Assembly (NCBI RefSeq): GCF_002189065.1
Contig: NZ_BDMN01000110.1
Span: 1-38,015 of the forward strand
Length of the DNA: 38,015 nucleotides
Origin: Bathymodiolus platifrons methanotrophic gill symbiont
GTDB lineage: Bacteria; Pseudomonadota; Gammaproteobacteria; Methylococcales; Methylomonadaceae
Reading direction: 5' to 3'
In this document: one piece after another, positions 7,721 to 15,142 of the stretch
How positions within the stretch are numbered: the first letter of the stretch is position 1
How the letters are laid out: each line of letters opens with the position of its first letter
Made by a program: the position numbers and the translations under genes
The notes under the pieces: generated by a model
What the model was told of the DNA's origin: nothing
Seen by the model: the letters and a program-made list of their open reading frames with translations, nothing else
Databases searched by the model: none

Positions 7721-8545
7721 ATGGCTATCTACGCGATTGGTGATATTCAGGGTTGTTATGATGATTTACGCCGCTTACTGGACAAAATTGATTTTAATAA
7801 AAAAACGGACCAACTCTGGTTTGTTGGAGATTTAGTTAATCGCGGGCCTAAGTCATTAGAAACTTTGCGTTTTATCAAGTCACTGGGTAATGCTGCCATT
7901 TGCGTATTGGGAAATCACGACTTGCATTTGCTTGCCGTTGCCTATAAACATGCCCCTGTACGTGCAAAAGATACACTACGACCAATTTTACAGGCGAAAG
8001 ATAAAGACGAATTATTGCATTGGTTAAGGCATAGACCGTTATTTCATTATAATAACGATTTTTGTTTGTTGCACGCTGGCTTGCCTCCTCAATGGGACTT
8101 TGCCATGGCAAAGAAAATGGCGACAAAAGTAGAAAAGGAATTACGCGGTGATAATTACTTAAAGTTTTTTAAAAATATGTATGGTAATGAGCCTGACCAG
8201 TGGAGTGATAATTTTAAAGGCTATGAGCAATTGCGTTTTACCGTGAACTGTTTTACCCGCATGCGTTTGTGTGATAAACATGGTCGTTTAGATTTTAAAT
8301 ACAGTGGCGTTCTTGGCAATCAGCCAAAACATTTAATACCCTGGTTCGATCTTCCACATAGAAAAAATGATCATTTGAAAATTATTTTTGGTCACTGGTC
8401 TGCACTAGGGTATCACCACTCGAATAATTGTTATGCTATTGATACCGGTTGTCTGTGGGGCGGGCAACTTACTGCACTAAAGCTCGGGACTAAAATGCAC
8501 AGAATCAGTATTGATTGTGCAGGTCATAGAATGCCGGATAAATAA
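7721..8545 (+). CDS. apaH: Diadenosine tetraphosphatase, symmetrical
   Basis: A 274-residue ApaH that hydrolyses Ap4A to two ADP and can decap Np4-capped RNA. The metallophosphatase motifs are all visible: GDIQGCYDDL near residues 7-16, GDLVNRGP near 36, GNHDLHLLA near 64 and LLHAGLPPQW near 116. GHWSALGYHH near 225 and AIDTGCLWGG near 240 follow. Length is normal. It lies two bases after apaG, so the two are translationally linked. The 595-base gap downstream holds two palindromic elements. Confidence 0.95.
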   Translation: MAIYAIGDIQGCYDDLRRLLDKIDFNKKTDQLWFVGDLVNRGPKSLETLRFIKSLGNAAICVLGNHDLHLLAVAYKHAPVRAKDTLRPILQAKDKDELLHWLRHRPLFHYNNDFCLLHAGLPPQWDFAMAKKMATKVEKELRGDNYLKFFKNMYGNEPDQWSDNFKGYEQLRFTVNCFTRMRLCDKHGRLDFKYSGVLGNQPKHLIPWFDLPHRKNDHLKIIFGHWSALGYHHSNNCYAIDTGCLWGGQLTALKLGTKMHRISIDCAGHRMPDK

Positions 8546-8585
8546 TAGCATCAGTAAAAAGTGAGTAGCAGCTCTAAAATAGAGT

Positions 8586-8751
8586 TTAGGGAGCTGGAAA
8601 TAAATAAACGTCCACTATTTGGGCAGGATTTTTGTTCGTATTCAAGGCGCAGTAACAGGCGCATAGCTGGCTACGCAACTGTTACTACAACGCAGAAGAC
8701 GGACAAAAAGACTAGCAATCTTGGATGATTATTTGTTTCCATCTCCCTTAA
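8586..8751. repeat. ~165-bp long imperfect palindrome, copy 1
   Basis: Almost the whole stretch folds back on itself. Outer arm GGGAGCTGGAAATAAATAA pairs with TTATTTGTTTCCATCTCCC. The middle arm GTTCGTATTC pairs with GAAGACGGAC, the inner arm AGTAACAG with CTGTTACT, and the tip GCATAGC with GCTACGC. The core GGCGCATAGC...GCAACT is shared with two other copies (8901-9064 and 20060-20226), while the arm sequences differ and still pair. No protein is encoded. Confidence 0.8.
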
Positions 8752-8805
8752 TTGTAGTGAAGATCTACAAGTTTTAACAAAACCATAGATAGAAACCTAA
8801 ATTTA

Positions 8806-8831
8806 GCATAAAGAAGATAGAGTCTTTATGC
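8806..8831. repeat. Short perfect hairpin
   Basis: GCATAAAGA and TCTTTATGC form nine-base perfect arms around an eight-base loop, between the two large palindromes. There is no T-tract, so a terminator role is unproven. Confidence 0.5.
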
Positions 8832-8900
8832 AAATGATCTCAGTGCTTTCTGTGCTGAAAATTTTTAATCTTTTATACTGAATGTCATAGCTGCTTTAAA

Positions 8901-9064
8901 CTAAGGATTGGGGATGAAATAAACTCCGAAACTGGCGCAGGATTTTTGTTCAGTTTCAAGGCGAAAAATAGGCGCATAGCAAGCTACGCAACTATTTTTA
9001 CAACACAGAAACTGAAAAAAAAGACAAGTCAGTTTCGGGTTTTATAAAATTCTCAGTCCTAAGC
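8901..9064. repeat. ~165-bp long imperfect palindrome, copy 2
   Basis: Same family as 8586-8751. The inner arm AAAAATAG pairs with CTATTTTT, the middle arm CAGTTTC with GAAACTG, and the outer CCGAAACTG with CAGTTTCGG; the far ends GGATTGGGGAT and ATTCTCAGTCC also largely pair. The tip GCATAGC/GCTACGC and the flanks GGATTTTTGTT and AAAAGAC are shared with copy 1. It ends about 75 bases before the hcp start, so it could affect hcp transcription. Confidence 0.8.
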
Positions 9065-9140
9065 ACATATTGTGCTTTACTGATAGAATATAAACCGTTA
9101 CACAAGCCATATCAATTAGAACTAATATTAGAGAATAAAC

Positions 9141-10811
9141 ATGTTTTGTTACCATTGCCAGGAAGCTAAAAAGAATATTGCCTGTGATACCGCAGGAATT
9201 TGTGGAAAAAAAGCAGATGTTTCTAGCTTACATGATTTATTAACTTACGCCTTAAAAGGCCTGTCTTTTTATGCAGTACAAGCGGCTCAATCTGATATAA
9301 CTGATATTAATATTGATAAATTTACAGCGCGAGCACTATATTCAATGGTGACCAATGTTAATTTTGATCCAGCCGTCTTTGTACAATTAATTTCTGAAGC
9401 GGTACAGCGACGCGAGCATTTAAAAAGAATATTGCTGGAAAGCGGTGCCGATTTAAATAAGGAAGAAGTGCCAGAGGAAGCGCAATGGAACTATGATCAA
9501 ATTGAGCTAGCTGCCTTTGTTAAAAAAGGAGAAACAGTGGGTGTTAAGCCCAATGAAGAATTATCAGCAGATGAACTCGATCTGCATGCCGCCAGGGAGA
9601 TGTTGATATATGCAGCTAAAGGTCTAGGCTCTATATTAGAGCATGCTCAGGTGTTAGGGTTTTTTGAACTTGAGCATTATGTGTTTATGCATGAATCTGT
9701 TGCTTATACATTACGTAAAGATCCAGGTTTAGATGATATTCTTGCCATGAACTTTAAATGTGGAGAGCAATCGATACTGGCTATGGCATTGTTAGAACGG
9801 ATCAATATTGAAAAATTCGGCCAGCCGACGGCAACGAAAGTACATTTAGATACCTGGGATACACCCGGGATTCTAGTGTCTGGGCACGATTTTCATGATT
9901 TACAGGATTTGCTGGAACAAAGTGCAGGTAGTGGTGTAGATATATACACGCATGGGGAGATGATTGCCGCTCATGGATATCCTGCATTTAACAAATATTT
10001 TAATCTGGTCGCTAATTATGGCGGAGCATGGCAGGATCAGAAAACCCAATTTGGTAAGTTTCAGGGCCCTGTTTTAGTCACTAGTAATAGCCTGCAACAG
10101 CCGAAAAAAGGCTATACTGAAAAAGCGTATACTTCGGGCATGGTTGGCTGGCCTAATGTGGCACATATTGAAAAGCGCCGGGCAGATAAAGCCAAGGATT
10201 TTTCCATAATTATTGAACAAGCACTGCAATGTGAACCACCCTTACCTTTAACCGAGGGTACTGTTACGGTAGGTTATGGCCGGCAAGCGCTGATCGCTTT
10301 AACTGAGGCCATTTCCCAGTCTATTAAGTCCAGAGATATTAAACGTATTATTGTCTTAGTTGGTTGCGATGGACGGCATAAAGAGCGTCGTTATTACACA
10401 GGGTTAGTGGAAGCATTACCTGAAGATACCCTGATTTTAACGGCAGGTGATACTAAGTACAGATTCCATCAATTAGATTTAGGGGAAATCAATGGTGTGC
10501 CTCGCCTGTTAGACGCAGGGCAAACGCAAGATTTTTATGCCATCATTGCATTTTTAACGCATTTGCAAAAAAGCATGCAGTTAGAGCATTTAAATCAATT
10601 GCCAGTCTCGTTTAATATCGCCTGGTATGAGCAGCACACTATTTTAATGATGTTGTCCCTGTTAGCATTAGGGGTCAAAAATCTACGTATTGGCCCAACC
10701 TTACCACCATTTTTTAGCCCAGGAATTTTACAGAAATTAACTGACGAACTCGCTGTAAAAGGAATTGATACGCCTGAAAATGATATTGCAGCAATGTTAG
10801 CGGGTGAGTAA
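9141..10811 (+). CDS. hcp: Hybrid-cluster-protein homologue with altered cluster ligands
   Basis: A 556-residue homologue of Hcp (prismane protein; hydroxylamine/NO reductase). It starts MFCYHCQEAKKNIACDTAGI with Cys3, 6, 15 and 21: the CX2CX8CX5C spacing of class I Hcp, which carries a [4Fe-4S] cluster, unlike the CX2CX11CX6C enteric form. Compared from memory with Desulfovibrio vulgaris Hcp, the hybrid-cluster site keeps His249 (SGHD), Glu273 (THGEM), Cys409 (VGCDGR; the persulfide Cys in Hcp) and Glu497 (WYEQ). The other three Cys ligands are replaced: Ser317 (TSNS; Cys312), Asp437 (TAGDTKYRF; Cys434) and Thr462 (DAGQTQD; Cys459). The codons (AGC, GAT, ACG) are clear. The fold and surrounding motifs are otherwise well conserved, so this is not decay. 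A normal hybrid cluster seems unlikely and the activity is unknown. No hcr reductase gene is adjacent. A UPF0114 gene and a glutaredoxin-like gene follow closely. Confidence 0.93.
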   Translation: MFCYHCQEAKKNIACDTAGICGKKADVSSLHDLLTYALKGLSFYAVQAAQSDITDINIDKFTARALYSMVTNVNFDPAVFVQLISEAVQRREHLKRILLESGADLNKEEVPEEAQWNYDQIELAAFVKKGETVGVKPNEELSADELDLHAAREMLIYAAKGLGSILEHAQVLGFFELEHYVFMHESVAYTLRKDPGLDDILAMNFKCGEQSILAMALLERINIEKFGQPTATKVHLDTWDTPGILVSGHDFHDLQDLLEQSAGSGVDIYTHGEMIAAHGYPAFNKYFNLVANYGGAWQDQKTQFGKFQGPVLVTSNSLQQPKKGYTEKAYTSGMVGWPNVAHIEKRRADKAKDFSIIIEQALQCEPPLPLTEGTVTVGYGRQALIALTEAISQSIKSRDIKRIIVLVGCDGRHKERRYYTGLVEALPEDTLILTAGDTKYRFHQLDLGEINGVPRLLDAGQTQDFYAIIAFLTHLQKSMQLEHLNQLPVSFNIAWYEQHTILMMLSLLALGVKNLRIGPTLPPFFSPGILQKLTDELAVKGIDTPENDIAAMLAGE

Positions 10812-10841
10812 AAAGCATTCTGCACCATTTAAGACAAGACA

Positions 10842-11336
10842 ATGGTAGAACAAACAATTGAACGCTTACTCTATGCGAGTCGGTGGTTGTTAGCACCTAT
10901 TTATTTAGGCATGAGTCTGGCTTTAGTGGCCCTGGCTATTAAGTTTTTTCAAGAGCTATACCACTTTATTCCGCTTATTTTACAGGTTGATGAGTCACAG
11001 TTAATTTTAAAATTACTAACTTTCATAGATATTACGCTGGTCGGTAGTTTAACAGTGATTGTTATGTTTAGTGGCTATGATAATTTTGTTTCCCGCCTGG
11101 ATATTGAAGAAGGAACTGAGAAATTAAACTGGTTAGGAACGCATGATTATGGTTCCTTAAAGATGAAAGTTGCCTCTTCAATCGTTGCTATTTCATCAAT
11201 ACACTTACTTAAAGTGTTTATGAATATTGAGCAATTAGCCAATGATAAATTGCTTTGGTATGTGGTAATTCATATCACTTTTGTTATCTCTGCCTTTTTA
11301 ATGGGCTATCTTGAAAAACATGTCGGCCATGACTAA
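10842..11336 (+). CDS. UPF0114 / YqhA-family inner membrane protein
   Basis: A 164-residue membrane protein of the TIGR00645/UPF0114 (YqhA) family, whose function is not established. The family signature is visible at the start ([20 protein letters not shown]) and in the middle ([20 protein letters not shown] then YDNFVSRLD). About four helices are predicted, near residues 17-37, 58-79, 110-126 and 138-158. It begins 30 bases after the hcp-like stop and overlaps the next gene by 8 bases, so the three genes look like one transcription unit. Whether it works with the Hcp-like protein is inference. Confidence 0.88.
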   Translation: MVEQTIERLLYASRWLLAPIYLGMSLALVALAIKFFQELYHFIPLILQVDESQLILKLLTFIDITLVGSLTVIVMFSGYDNFVSRLDIEEGTEKLNWLGTHDYGSLKMKVASSIVAISSIHLLKVFMNIEQLANDKLLWYVVIHITFVISAFLMGYLEKHVGHD

Positions 11337-11550
11337 GCTCACTCTATTAGGTACTTCAGCCTGCCATTTATGCGAGCAAGCAGAGGACTTATTGCAGCAA
11401 TTAGATGTTACTTATCAGAAAATTGATATTGCTGAACAAGAACAATGGCAGGAACGGTATGCGATAAAAATCCCTGTATTACTTAATATGCAAAACCAGA
11501 AGGAGCTCTGCTGGCCTTTTGATATTGACGATATTAAAGCTTTGAAATAG
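11329..11550 (+). CDS. Glutaredoxin-like (DUF836-type) thiol protein
   Basis: A 73-residue thioredoxin-fold protein beginning [20 protein letters not shown]. The CHLC motif (Cys12, Cys15) matches the active site of small glutaredoxin-like DUF836 proteins. IPVLL near residue 44 carries the cis-Pro typical of the fold. I chose the ATG at 11329, which overlaps the end of the upstream UPF0114 gene; ATG at 11320 and TTG at 11311 are also in frame. It is probably a cytoplasmic thiol-disulfide protein. It ends just before a palindromic element that separates the cluster from fumC. Confidence 0.85.
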   Translation: MTKLTLLGTSACHLCEQAEDLLQQLDVTYQKIDIAEQEQWQERYAIKIPVLLNMQNQKELCWPFDIDDIKALK

Positions 11551-11553
11551 AGT

Positions 11554-11622
11554 GTAGAGCGGACTTTAGTCCGCTAGTTTTATACCCCCCCCCCTGGAAT
11601 AGCGGACTAAAGTCCGCTCTAC
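11554..11622. repeat. GCGGACT palindromic element, full copy
   Basis: Two perfect 23-base inverted arms (11554-11576 and 11600-11622), each beginning or ending GTAGAGCGGACTTTAGTCC, surround a short spacer with a run of ten C. Each arm is itself palindromic. The same element is at 26501-26569, and half an arm is at 2434-2449. It sits between the glutaredoxin-like gene and fumC, where it could act as a stem-loop at an mRNA end, though no T-tract follows. Confidence 0.88.
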
Positions 11623-11635
11623 AAACGTTGAAGAC

Positions 11636-13018
11636 ATGAATACTGAGTTCAGAATAGAAAAAGATAGCATGGGTGAATTACAAGTTCCTGCTGATGCCTT
11701 ATATGGTGCGCAAACTCAGCGAGCTATTAATAATTTCCCTATTAGCGGCTTAGTACTACCGCCCGCTTTTATTAAGACGGTGGCTTTAATTAAGCAGACC
11801 GCTGCTAAAGCAAATATTCAGCTAGGTGTATTAGATTCAACAAGAGGCGAGGCTATTATTCAGGCTGCTGAACAGATTATTCAAGGCAAACATGCTGAGC
11901 AATTTCCGGTTGATATTTTTCAGACAGGCTCAGGCACTAGCACCAATATGAATGTTAATGAAGTATTGGCTCATCTTGCTTCAGAATCCTGTCCGGAAGC
12001 AGTCGGTGCAAATGATCATGTCAATATGGGGCAAAGTAGTAATGATGTCATTCCTACTGCGATACATGTCAGCACAGCCATAGAATGCCAGCGTCAATTA
12101 TTACCAGCTTTAGATCATTTGGCTGAAACTCTGGAAGCTAAAGCCATTGCTTGCCGGGATTATACAAAAACCGGGCGCACCCATTTGATGGATGCCATGC
12201 CTATGACCCTGGAGCAAGAGTTGGGAGCATGGGCTCAGCAAATTCGTAATGGCATAGCGCGGGTTTCCGGTGCATTACCGAGAGTACAAAAGCTGGCACA
12301 GGGTGGCACAGCAGTGGGTACAGGAATTAATGCACACCCGGAATTTGCAGCATTATTTGCTGATACGATGACTGAGGTGACTGGTATAGCCTTTAGTCCC
12401 AATGAATCTTTTTTTGAAAGTTTAAGCTGTCAGGACGCTATTGTTGAATTATCAGGGCAATTAAAGACAATTGCAGTGAGTTTAATGAAAATTGCCAATG
12501 ATTTACGCTGGATGAACAGTGGTCCCTTGGCTGGTTTAGGAGAGATTGAATTAACAGCTTTGCAACCAGGTAGCAGTATTATGCCGGGTAAAGTTAATCC
12601 GGTAATTCCAGAAGCAACTGCCATGGTTGCTGCGCAGGTGATTGGCAATGATGCCACGATTACCATTGCAGGTCAGTCGGGCACTTTTCAGCTTAATGTG
12701 ATGCTACCAGTGATTGCCTATAATATTTTACAAAGTATAGAAATCATCAGTCAGGTCAGTATCTCCCTGGCGGATAAGGCAATTGCGGATTTCACTGTAC
12801 GTGAAGATAATTTACAAGAAGCATTGGCGAGAAACCCGATATTAGTCACGGCATTAAATCCGATTATTGGCTATGCAAAAGCCGCTAAAATTGCTAAATC
12901 TGCCTATAAACAAGGGCGACCTATCATTGATGTTGCTGAAGAAATGACTGATATTCCACGCGGAGAATTAGAGAAAATTCTGGAGCCAAAGCACCTGGCG
13001 GCAGGCGGTGTAAATTAA
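11636..13018 (+). CDS. fumC: Fumarate hydratase, class II
   Basis: A 460-residue class II fumarase that interconverts fumarate and malate in the TCA cycle. It starts in the usual way (EKDSMGELQVPADALYGAQT). Substrate-binding and catalytic blocks are present: TGSGTSTNMNVNEVLA, GQSSNDVIPTAIHVS, GRTHLMDAMPMTL, and the superfamily signature GSSIMPGKVNPVIPEA near residues 314-329, whose serine is the catalytic base. Length is typical. The ATG lies 14 bases after a palindromic element. Being iron-free, this type is oxygen-stable. Confidence 0.96.
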   Translation: MNTEFRIEKDSMGELQVPADALYGAQTQRAINNFPISGLVLPPAFIKTVALIKQTAAKANIQLGVLDSTRGEAIIQAAEQIIQGKHAEQFPVDIFQTGSGTSTNMNVNEVLAHLASESCPEAVGANDHVNMGQSSNDVIPTAIHVSTAIECQRQLLPALDHLAETLEAKAIACRDYTKTGRTHLMDAMPMTLEQELGAWAQQIRNGIARVSGALPRVQKLAQGGTAVGTGINAHPEFAALFADTMTEVTGIAFSPNESFFESLSCQDAIVELSGQLKTIAVSLMKIANDLRWMNSGPLAGLGEIELTALQPGSSIMPGKVNPVIPEATAMVAAQVIGNDATITIAGQSGTFQLNVMLPVIAYNILQSIEIISQVSISLADKAIADFTVREDNLQEALARNPILVTALNPIIGYAKAAKIAKSAYKQGRPIIDVAEEMTDIPRGELEKILEPKHLAAGGVN

Positions 13019-13046
13019 TAAGTACCAAAACGAAAGAAAGTCGTAG

Positions 13047-13072
13047 CCCGTATGGAGCTTGCGCAATACGGG
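13047..13072. repeat. REP-like hairpin downstream of fumC
   Basis: CCCGTAT and ATACGGG form a seven-base perfect stem with a 12-base loop. It resembles the GTAGCCCGTAT...ATACGGGAA repeats scattered in many gammaproteobacteria. Only this copy is seen here. The rest of 13019-13192 shows no gene. Confidence 0.5.
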
Positions 13073-13192
13073 AAACAGCTGCATCGATTCTAATGCGATA
13101 CAAGGCTTATTTTCATCACCATGAAGAGCGTGAAGGAAAGGAGATTGACTGTTTAACGAAAGATCATAAAATACTTCAATACAGCTTATAAA

Positions 13193-13396
13193 CTGAAGTT
13201 TCCCAATAATTATTTATGGTAAAATTGAAACTATGCTACAACTATATGAAAAAAATAGTCTTTTCATTCGTTTCAAATGCTATTGCCTAAGGGGAATTAA
13301 GTAGGGGTTTGCTATAAACATGGCAAAACCACCTAAAATAAACCTCGATACACCAGCATTGTGTATTTCAGCTACTCAATAATTGGGAAACTTCAG
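13193..13396. mobile_element. 204-bp MITE, copy 1
   Basis: The terminal inverted repeats begin CTGAAGTTTCCCAATAATT on the left and end AATAATTGGGAAACTTCAG on the right. The element is flanked by an 8-bp target duplication, CTTATAAA (13185-13192 and 13397-13404). The copy at 14879-15082 appears identical. No transposase is encoded, so it would need one from a related full-length element elsewhere. Confidence 0.93.
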
Positions 13397-13442
13397 CTTA
13401 TAAAGTTAATACTGTAATATCTTTAAGTCCTTCCTGCCTTTC

Positions 13443-14132
13443 ATGGTAAAGCACATGACAATGACACATTTCAAACCTAGACTGATTGTTTTTGATCTGG
13501 ATGGTACTCTAGTAGATTCATCCCCTGATATAGCAATAGCGATAAATCAGATGTTATCTGAATTAAATCAGGCCACCTATTCAGAACAAGAGATAAAACA
13601 GTGGTTAGGCTTTGGCGCTACGAAGCTAATTAATTGTGCACTTACGGGCGAGTTAGAGCCAAAAATAGAACCAGCCAATCTGCGACAAGCGATGCGTTTG
13701 TATTTTAACTTTTACAGTGCAAATATCTGTGTAAATAGTCAATTATATGCAGGGGCTAAGGAAGGTCTGGAGCAACTTAAACTAGCTGGAATTAAGTTAG
13801 CCTGTGTAACCAATAAACCTGCACTATTGACCTTACCTTTATTAACTGAGATTGGCATTAAAGATTACTTTCAATTTATTGCTTCTGGCGACACATTTCA
13901 ACGAATGAAGCCCGATCCACTGCCTTTATTGGAAGCGGCAAAAGCCATTGCAGTGGATCCAGAACAAGCATTAATGGTAGGTGATTCTATCAATGATATA
14001 CAGGCAGGAAAAAATGCAGGCTTTAAAACAGCAATAGTGCCTTATGGTTATATTGGAAAATATAGCATTGATGAGTTAGGGGCTGATTATCAAATTAATA
14101 CTATTGAACATTTAGCAAAATTAGTGTGCTAA
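13443..14132 (+). CDS. gph: Phosphoglycolate phosphatase (HAD family)
   Basis: A 229-residue HAD-superfamily hydrolase of the Gph type, which removes phosphate from 2-phosphoglycolate formed in DNA repair or photorespiration-like metabolism. Motif I is VFDLDGTLVDSSPDIA near residue 17, motif II is CVTNKPA near 122, motif III is the Lys in RMKPDPLPLLEAA, and motif IV is GDSINDIQAGKNAG near 180. The first ATG (13443) is given; in-frame ATGs at 13455 and 13461 are equally possible and no clear ribosome site decides. gph upstream of trpE-trpG is a common arrangement in gammaproteobacteria, which supports gph over other HAD enzymes. It lies between two MITE copies. Confidence 0.82.
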   Translation: MVKHMTMTHFKPRLIVFDLDGTLVDSSPDIAIAINQMLSELNQATYSEQEIKQWLGFGATKLINCALTGELEPKIEPANLRQAMRLYFNFYSANICVNSQLYAGAKEGLEQLKLAGIKLACVTNKPALLTLPLLTEIGIKDYFQFIASGDTFQRMKPDPLPLLEAAKAIAVDPEQALMVGDSINDIQAGKNAGFKTAIVPYGYIGKYSIDELGADYQINTIEHLAKLVC

Positions 14133-14154
14133 TGAACAGAAGTAGGTTTGTGGT

Positions 14155-14721
14155 ATGAAAATTGTATTTATAAGGCATGGTAAGCCCGACTTACCAGAGT
14201 TAGGTAAATTACAGGCGAATGAACTTCATCAATGGATTAAAGCCTATAATGCAGCCAGTCTGGATACAGCTCAGCAACCGCCAAAACAGGCAGTTGAGCT
14301 AACAAAACAATGTAATGTTGTAGTCTGCAGTAATTTACGACGTTCGATAGAATCAGCAAAACTTCTGGGTATAAGAGGTATTTATTGTATCGATGCAATA
14401 TTTCGCGAAGTAGAATTGCCTTACTGTAATATCCGCTCTCCTAAACTGTCGGCTACAGTATGGTTTGTGTTATTTAGGATACTTTGGTTTATGGGTTACT
14501 CAAATCATTCTGACTCTAAATCTACGGTAAAACAAAGAGCGGCTATTGCTGCAGGTATGTTACATAATAGAGCACTGGCTAATAATAGCGTCCTCCTAGT
14601 TGGGCATAGTATATTTAACAGTTATATTGGCAAGCAACTGAAAATGAAAGGCTTGCAAGGGTCTACAAGTATTTTTAGTAAACACTGGCAAATAAGTGTG
14701 TATGAATACCCTGAACTGTAG
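14155..14721 (+). CDS. Histidine phosphatase superfamily protein
   Basis: A 188-residue protein of the histidine phosphatase (phosphoglycerate-mutase-like) superfamily. It has the catalytic RHG motif (MKIVFIRHGKPDLPELG; His8), a Ser-Asn-Leu-Arg-Arg block (VVCSNLRRSIESA) and a second conserved His (LLVGHSIFNSYIG). The substrate cannot be deduced. It starts 22 bases after gph and is probably co-transcribed with it. A hydrophobic stretch near residue 100 (WFVLFRILWFMGY) is unusual for a soluble enzyme and may hint at membrane contact. The gph pair sits in a block bounded by identical MITEs, so it could in principle move or be deleted as a unit. Confidence 0.8.
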   Translation: MKIVFIRHGKPDLPELGKLQANELHQWIKAYNAASLDTAQQPPKQAVELTKQCNVVVCSNLRRSIESAKLLGIRGIYCIDAIFREVELPYCNIRSPKLSATVWFVLFRILWFMGYSNHSDSKSTVKQRAAIAAGMLHNRALANNSVLLVGHSIFNSYIGKQLKMKGLQGSTSIFSKHWQISVYEYPEL

Positions 14722-14878
14722 CTAATCACTTAAGCTGGTACTTGACTCTTTAAGTCGCTATTTGTGCATAGGTGCTTCGCAGTTAAAGGCCAGCGCTACA
14801 ATATATTCAATAACATTATTAAAAACAGCATCATTCGTTTAAAATAGATAAATTCATTTTTTGACTGCTGTTTATAAT

Positions 14879-15082
14879 CTGAAGTTTCCCAATAATTATT
14901 TATGGTAAAATTGAAACTATGCTACAACTATATGAAAAAAATAGTCTTTTCATTCGTTTCAAATGCTATTGCCTAAGGGGAATTAAGTAGGGGTTTGCTA
15001 TAAACATGGCAAAACCACCTAAAATAAACCTCGATACACCAGCATTGTGTATTTCAGCTACTCAATAATTGGGAAACTTCAG
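14879..15082. mobile_element. 204-bp MITE, copy 2 (upstream of trpE)
   Basis: Same sequence and orientation as 13193-13396, flanked by an 8-bp duplication TTTATAAT (14871-14878 and 15083-15090). Both target sites have TTATAA at the centre. It ends 60 bases before the trpE start, so it has likely replaced or separated the original trp leader or promoter. Confidence 0.93.
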
Positions 15083-15142
15083 TTTATAATCAGGTACGGT
15101 TTTTTAATAAAGCCCCGTGTCACCATCATAAAATACACCCCC

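Noticed and set aside
9065-9140. FNR- or NsrR-type operator upstream of the hcp-like gene
   Set aside because: I found no good TTGAT-N4-ATCAA or NsrR-like inverted repeat; only half sites by chance.
11586-11594. Run of ten C inside the palindrome after the glutaredoxin-like gene, considered as a phase-variable tract
   Set aside because: It lies between genes in the loop of a repeat, not in a coding or promoter position I can support; length may be unreliable.
15047-15142. 32-residue N-terminal extension of TrpE from a start inside the MITE
   Set aside because: The extension is MITE-derived, not family-like, and the ATG at 15143 gives the normal TrpE N-terminus.
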